64,000 nucleotides of DNA, taken from NCBI GenBank assembly GCA_030762175.1, contig CM060846.1:303586512-303650511 (forward strand), given 5' to 3'. The notes under the pieces were generated by a model. That model did no database searches. It was not told the origin of the DNA and saw only the letters and a list, made by a program, of their open reading frames with translations. This document shows, piece by piece, positions 59,220-64,000 of the stretch (position 1 is the stretch's first letter; each line of letters opens with the position of its first letter). A program made the translations under genes and the position numbers. Source of the DNA: Metallyticus violacea. Taxonomy: Eukaryota > Arthropoda > Insecta > Mantodea > Metallyticidae.

Positions 59220-60870
59220 TTGATCAATCAGAACATTATAACGAGTGAAACAGGCAGAAAACGTTAAAATCCAAAACATTATTAAATTAATAATAGGGAG
59301 AAAAGTAATTAAAGAGTAATATAACATGATTATATCTTTAATAACATTTTCTTAAACATTACCGATGAACTGAACAAACTTGGGAATGAAGAGGAAACTT
59401 TGAATATTTTGCAATCAGCTTTACTAGATGATGTTCCTGTATTCAAAATTAAAAGTGTAACCCCATCAGAAATAACAAAAAGTATCCGCTATAAAGATAA
59501 AAAAAAAAAAAAAAAAACTCAACTGAAAGGCACTGAAGTGTTTAAAGTGTGCTCCATGTATATAAGTGCACCACAGTGTCATATCGAGGTGGTATCAAAA
59601 AGTTGCCGGAATGCTTCTGTAGCGCACCAACAGATGGCAATACAGGGTTGCGCGCGCAGCGCTAGGGAACGGTAACCTTGAACTAGCCGTATGCCAAGCG
59701 ACATCGGTATATTTGCATTGGAAGTAATGCAACCAGTGTTTTTGTCATCACGTGCGTGTATTAGTCTGTGATTCCGTCATGGACAGCAAGTTGGAACAAA
59801 TAGATAACGTGAAATTTTGCAATAAATTTGGGAACCAGCTTCGGAAGCCTACGGCGATAATGCAATATTTCGAGTGGTACTAGCGCTTTAAATGTGGAAG
59901 AAGACAAATATTATCCGCGAAAATGTTGACATGAAGATCGTAAGAGAACAATGAACGACATTGCTGACATCGTTTGGGTCAATACAAGCAAAGTTCACCG
60001 TGACGAGATCAGGTTAATCGCATAAGGTTTTACACATGAGAACGCATTTTCAAAAGTAGCAGGAACGCAGGAACCAGTTTATTGCTGCCCAAGAAGGCTG
60101 TTTTGAAGGAAATGCTGTTCAGATAGGGTAAATACGGTATTTTATTTGTGACAGAATAAGTCCCAGAACTTTTGTTAGCACCTTATATGTAACGAGTCGC
60201 TTAACGCTGGAATATCTACAGAAATACATAAATATGCTCTTGTTAAACTCTACTTAAGAAAGGAGATACACCTATGTTTCCATTTACAGACCAATATTGC
60301 TCTTAACCATTTTTCCCTACTTTTTGAAAAAAAATATGTTCCAACAGACTCTTTTATCATCTTGAAAATAAAAACATTCTAATATAAGACCCGTTTGGTT
60401 TCAGGAAAGTGATATCAAGAGAAAATACAGATTTTAAAACTACAAATGAAGTTGTGATAGTGAATAATAAAATGCACGTCGATGGAATATTGTGATCTAT
60501 TCAAAGCTTTTGACGGCGTTAATCATGAAATTCTGATAGAAAAAACAAGCTTTCGTGGAATAAAAACTGAGAATATTAAATGACTCAAATGTATCTGAAT
60601 GGTGTGAAACAAAGGGTCGAAATAAATTCATCACATTAAATAATTGTCATATTCCAGATTGGGATATAATTAAACATGAAATCTAACAAGGATAAATCCC
60701 GGGTCCATTGATCTTTTCACTTCACATTAATGGACTGTCATTAGCAATAAAATATGTACCTGCAATTATTCTTTTTGTCTATGAAACTAGCGTAATAATT
60801 TCCGGCGAAATTCTTAAATCATCTAACACCAAAACTGAATTACACGCTCAAATGTGAGTGTGACTTCTTT
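59220..60870 (+). pseudogene. CR1/Jockey-type reverse transcriptase relic
   Basis: Blocks of a non-LTR reverse transcriptase occur in order in shifting frames: NNIFLNITDELNKLGNEEE at about 59338-59395, FKIKSVTPSEITKSIRYKD to 59500, AGISTEIHKYALVKLYLRK (60210-60265), FGFRK (about 60390), ILCDLFKAFDGVNHEILIEK (about 60487-60545, block A Asp present), a degraded GPLIF-type block near 60700, and ILFVYETSVIISGE at about 60760-60800. The catalytic FADDTS box has become FVYETS. The A19 run at 59498 and numerous stops confirm it is dead. A mariner derivative splits it at 59584-60185. No endonuclease domain is recognisable upstream, so the copy is probably 5'-truncated or eroded. Confidence 0.82.
59584..60185 (+). 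mobile_element. Non-autonomous mariner derivative (602 bp)
   Basis: Flanked by TA at 59582-59583 and 60186-60187. The ends are imperfect inverted repeats of about 25 bp: CGAGGTGGTATCAAAAAGTT against AAGGTGCTAACAAAAGTTC. Inside are only the ends of a mariner transposase. Near 59780 lies DNVKFCNKFGN, with YGDNA and FEWY next to a stop and then RFKCGR. Near 60065-60120 lies RNQFIAAQEGCFEGNA, like the usual C-terminus. The catalytic centre is absent. It would depend on a transposase supplied by another copy. Confidence 0.88.
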
Positions 60871-61205
60871 TTGTTTTAATTTAATAAGCAGTTTGTTTTC
60901 CTTGATGAGTCTTTCTAGTTTTTTATTAAAAAAATAACGCTCTATTTTTGTAATTTAGCTTTCTCATTTTGGTTGCTTCATGAACAAAACTTTCCATTTA
61001 ATTCTATATTTCTGTTAGCGAAACATCTTTATGTCTATTAGTATAGTCTGTAGTTTTGATATACTCGAATTCTGATTTTTTACTCTGCTATAGGATATGT
61101 GTTTACATTCTCTATTCTGTCATATTATCTTGATGAATGGGGTTAATTTTTTCTTGGTGGAGTGATTATATTGCGAATAATTTAAACATGATCTAAACGT
61201 TCGAT

Positions 61206-61206
61206 T

Positions 61207-61239
<33 letters not shown>

Positions 61240-61240
61240 T
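61206..61240. repeat. (ATC)n microsatellite
   Basis: About 11 units. Confidence 0.95.
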
Positions 61241-61546
61241 GATTTTATTAAATGAATCATTTAACATATCTGAAAACATTTGCAGCTTGTTTTGCAACTC
61301 ATCCATTGCTGGTGTCAGTTACACTTCCGCTGTTTGCCTTTTTTTATAATCTCCTGTGGTTTTCCTTATGAGGTTCCAGCAGTAACTTTCAAACATTTCC
61401 TTAACTGGTAACGAATGGAAGAATAATAATTTGACCGGCCGAAGGAATAGACCGCAAAAAAGGAAATGTTGGGTTGCGGACTGAGTTTAATACTGTAAAT
61501 TCACAGGTATTATCTGTCAAAATATGATTTTCCCTCTTTGGGTAGT

Positions 61547-61574
61547 CAAAAAAAAAAAAAAAAAAAAAAAAAAA
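61547..61574. repeat. Poly(A) run of 28
   Basis: Could be the tail of a decayed retrotransposon copy on the plus strand, but the sequence before it is not recognised. Confidence 0.9.
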
Positions 61575-62156
61575 CTAAAATAACGAGGTATATAGTAGGA
61601 TAGTAAGTTTTTTGCTGTTATATGGTATCGTCTCCTGCCTCCTGCTGTTCTAGTGGCATTATCTACTGCATTGCCTGGGCAAATTTCTACGCTTTCCGGT
61701 GCCTCCTTCCTCCCTTAAGTCAGGGAATAAAATCAGGTACATAAGGGAATGTACTACAAAACCATACTCCAGCATGGTTGTAAAGAAATTTTATGTCATT
61801 TAGGCCACTTTTGCTGTATTTTAATTTTACATTTGGCATGCGGGATGAATTTAGGATAGAGGGTGCTATGTCCAAATGTTAAGGTAGTTTACTGTAGTTT
61901 GTCTAGTTCTAAAGAATACCTGTTCAAAATGCAGTAAAAGAGTTTAGCATTGTATATGGAACATACTAACTATCTACTTAACTACATTGGATTACTAAGA
62001 TCACAGGAGGATATTTCGGTATTTCAGCTTTGCTCAATAGCTGGTCGTTTGAGCCTATATACCCAAGGGGGCACCTCCGGGAGGAAAGGTTCAGGCGAGG
62101 CAGACACCGAGCAGATCACAGGATCTACGAACAGTGAAGTGCAGCGTATACGGTGC

Positions 62157-62465
62157 CCCTAACATTGTTAAAAGTTTGAATACCTAGACGTCGGGGGGAC
62201 CCCGCTCCAAGGAGTTCGAGCTCCTCAGAAATCTTTGAAAATCCCCAAGCCACCGTATCGCTAGCCCACCTAGCCCTGGCACTTTCGACTCAGTAGCAGA
62301 ACCGTGAATGCTGTGGTATAAAGCGGAATATTTATGCAAAGGAAAGATCCATCTTACATAAGCGACATGGGGAAACCACGAAAAATCTAAGGCCCCGAGA
62401 GATTGGAACGCGGCACCTCCGGAATGTACGTCCTAATCGTTACCGCCTGAGCCAAACCCCTTGGT
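62157..62465 (-). mobile_element. SINE family C, copy 3 (diverged)
   Basis: The minus strand begins ACCAAGGGGTTTGGCTCAGG and continues CGGTAACG as in the 3.0-kb copy. It shares the GATTTTTCGTGG, GGATCTTTCCTTTGCA and TTCCGCTTTATACC type blocks and ends ...GGTATTC then AACAATGTTAGGGGC. It is much more diverged than copies 1 and 2 and lacks their shared upstream 30 bp, being preceded instead by a TATG repeat. Confidence 0.75.
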
Positions 62466-62484
62466 TACATACATACATACATAC
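62466..62484. repeat. (CATA)n microsatellite
   Basis: Nearly five units directly at the 5' end of SINE C copy 3. Confidence 0.9.
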
Positions 62485-63606
62485 AACTAGTGGTTGTGTC
62501 TTAAAAGTATAAGGTGTTTTACTGCAGTTTAGTTCACTGCCACAAAGTAAGCGCAGTTAGTCAGCTGAATGGGAAGGTGAAGTTGTTTCGTCCCCAGGCA
62601 ACACCGTAAGTTAGAAACTATATCCACTTGTTGCTTTGAAGAGAAACTGGGAACGCAAATGCTTTAGCAAGGATGCTAAAGGCTAAACATGACACAAATG
62701 TTCTTCCTTCATTCTGCAGCTATCTGTGATCCACACAATTTAACGGCAGGATATGGAACGACCGATCTGCATACAAAGGAAAATTAAGTTCTTCTTTTTT
62801 CTCATTTTGTGCATTCAGCAAGCGATGAGAGGACTTCCTAACACGATATTAAAGTGAGAAATTTTATACTGATCTAATAAGAGCGTTTCAACACCCACGA
62901 AAACCCATATGTAGGTAAACCTAGACATAAAAATTAAAAAGAGGTAACTACACAGATCTCAATTTAAAGGTTGATTTCCGTAGGTAACATCGTTTTATGG
63001 CTTGACAACGCAATGGTACATCACACTTTTTAACTTTTTGTAAGGTAATGGGAAACATTGCATGATAAAATATTTAGGTTTATTTCAAAACATTAAATGA
63101 TGACTTCCAAAATTATTTATATACAAACAATTTTTCATTGCATTGATAAAAGATCTGTGGAAAAATGAACATATAGCAAGTGCACTGACTTTGTTGCGTA
63201 AATAAGTGACCAGTGATATAAAACGATTACGGCAAAGACAGTTTTCTAGTCGTTATGTACAATATTTTATTTCATACTATGTATAATTACTTAATTTTAG
63301 TAAATATTTTAATGTATGTTGAAGATGTAGGTGGATGTTACGCTATTTACGGGTCTTGTAGTTCCGCCATTCAAACCGTTAAAAGAGAAAAAATCATGGA
63401 GGGGAAATTCTCATAATCATTTTGATTTTCCAAAAGAAAAGCCATTTCAAAATGAATCCCAAATAAATAAACATTCAATTCATGACCAATACGTATACAA
63501 GCGATTTTATTGCAGTCAAAACTGCTATGGTTGAAGTATTCAATGATTAAGGCAATCCGGCGAAAGTTACTGCTTTGAGCACTATATCACTTTTCCTTCT
63601 TAACAG
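62485..63606. other. Unrecognised sequence
   Basis: No supported feature. Confidence 0.4.
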
Positions 63607-63708
63607 CAACACCACCACCACCACCACCACCACCACCACCACCACCACCCCCTCCACCTCCACCTCCACCTCCACCTCCACCACCACCACCACCACCATC
63701 ACCACCAC

Positions 63709-63793
<85 letters not shown>
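63607..63793. repeat. Compound trinucleotide array, about 187 bp
   Basis: (CAC)n, then (CTC)(CAC) alternation, (CAC)n, (AAC)n and (AAT)n, each block differing from the last by one base. Poly-Thr, poly-Asn, poly-Leu and poly-Val frames across it are artefacts. Confidence 0.97.
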
Positions 63794-63797
<4 letters not shown>

Positions 63798-63940
63798 TTG
63801 AGACATTATGCCTAACATTCCAAATTGATATACAACACCGGAAAAAACAAAAAATACACAAAGAGGCTATCATGAATGGCAGTGACAATATATCTAAAGA
63901 ATTTCAGAAAATATTACAGAGGTATCGTGCGTCCAGTGAC

Positions 63941-63992
63941 GCACGCTACGCGTTGGTCGGCCGACTGCACGCTACGCGGTGGTCGGCCGACT
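63941..63992. repeat. GC-rich 26-bp tandem duplication at the window end
   Basis: Two consecutive 26-bp units beginning GCACGCTACGCG and ending GTCGGCCGACT, differing at one base. Each contains the palindrome GTCGGCCGAC. It is strikingly GC-rich compared with the flanking DNA and may continue beyond the window. Confidence 0.85.
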
Positions 63993-64000
63993 GACCGGAA

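Larger units (their letters stand above)
60871..62156. other. Unrecognised sequence with two simple repeats
   Basis: Contains (ATC)n at 61206-61240 and an A28 run at 61547-61574. No gene or known element was recognised. Confidence 0.4.

Noticed and set aside
63575..63994. 139-residue frame rich in Thr and Asn at the window end
   Set aside because: It is mostly a translation of the trinucleotide array, and the remainder shows no domain.

Overview
This is eukaryotic, AT-rich, gene-poor DNA, almost certainly from an arthropod and most likely an insect. The evidence is the mix of I-like and other non-LTR retrotransposons, mariner/Tc1 and MULE relics, several tRNA-derived SINE families and many long microsatellites. 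I could not recognise a single host protein-coding gene, rRNA or functional tRNA. Essentially every recognisable coding stretch belongs to a mobile element, and all of these are broken. The species cannot be named from the sequence.

Layout. 1-11.3 kb: AT-rich background holding two head-to-head copies of one SINE family (called C here; 3.0 and 8.5 kb), single copies of SINE families A and B, and a Tc1/mariner helix-turn-helix relic at 10.0 kb. 11.3-12.9 kb: a 430-bp tetranucleotide array leading into a SINE A that was later split by a SINE B, then another SINE A. 12.9-25.6 kb: mostly unrecognised, with two SINE B, one SINE A, a mariner transposase relic (18.6-19.1 kb) and a 734-bp foldback-type inverted repeat (23.2-23.9 kb). 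25.6-31.2 kb: a complete I-like LINE on the minus strand bounded by a 12-bp target-site duplication. 31.2-44.9 kb: mostly unrecognised, with two SINE A and a MULE transposase relic at 42.7-43.1 kb. 44.9-50.7 kb: a second complete copy of the same LINE family on the plus strand, bounded by a 13-bp duplication. 53.9-57.0 kb: a decayed RTE-like LINE carrying later insertions (SINE A, a 44-bp SINE B tail, microsatellites). 57-59 kb: more SINEs, including a SINE B inside a SINE A. 59.2-60.9 kb: a CR1/Jockey-type reverse transcriptase relic split by a 602-bp mariner derivative at a TA. The last kilobases hold a third SINE C, a 190-bp trinucleotide array and a GC-rich 26-bp tandem duplication at the very end.

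How the parts relate. The two I-like LINEs encode ORF1 (zinc-knuckle nucleic-acid-binding protein) and ORF2 (apurinic-type endonuclease, reverse transcriptase, RNase H, C-terminal CCHC motif). Their defects fall in different places. The 3' end of SINE B carries a stem-loop and loop sequence very like the 3' end of these LINEs, so SINE B is probably copied by this LINE's reverse transcriptase. The 5' end of the LINE (about 60 bp) is also clearly related to the 5' end of the RTE-like relic, although their proteins belong to different lineages. These two sharing patterns, and the well-ordered nested insertions, are the most interesting content. I found no convincing new host or defence system. 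Family labels A-D are mine; family assignments come from motif recognition without a database search.
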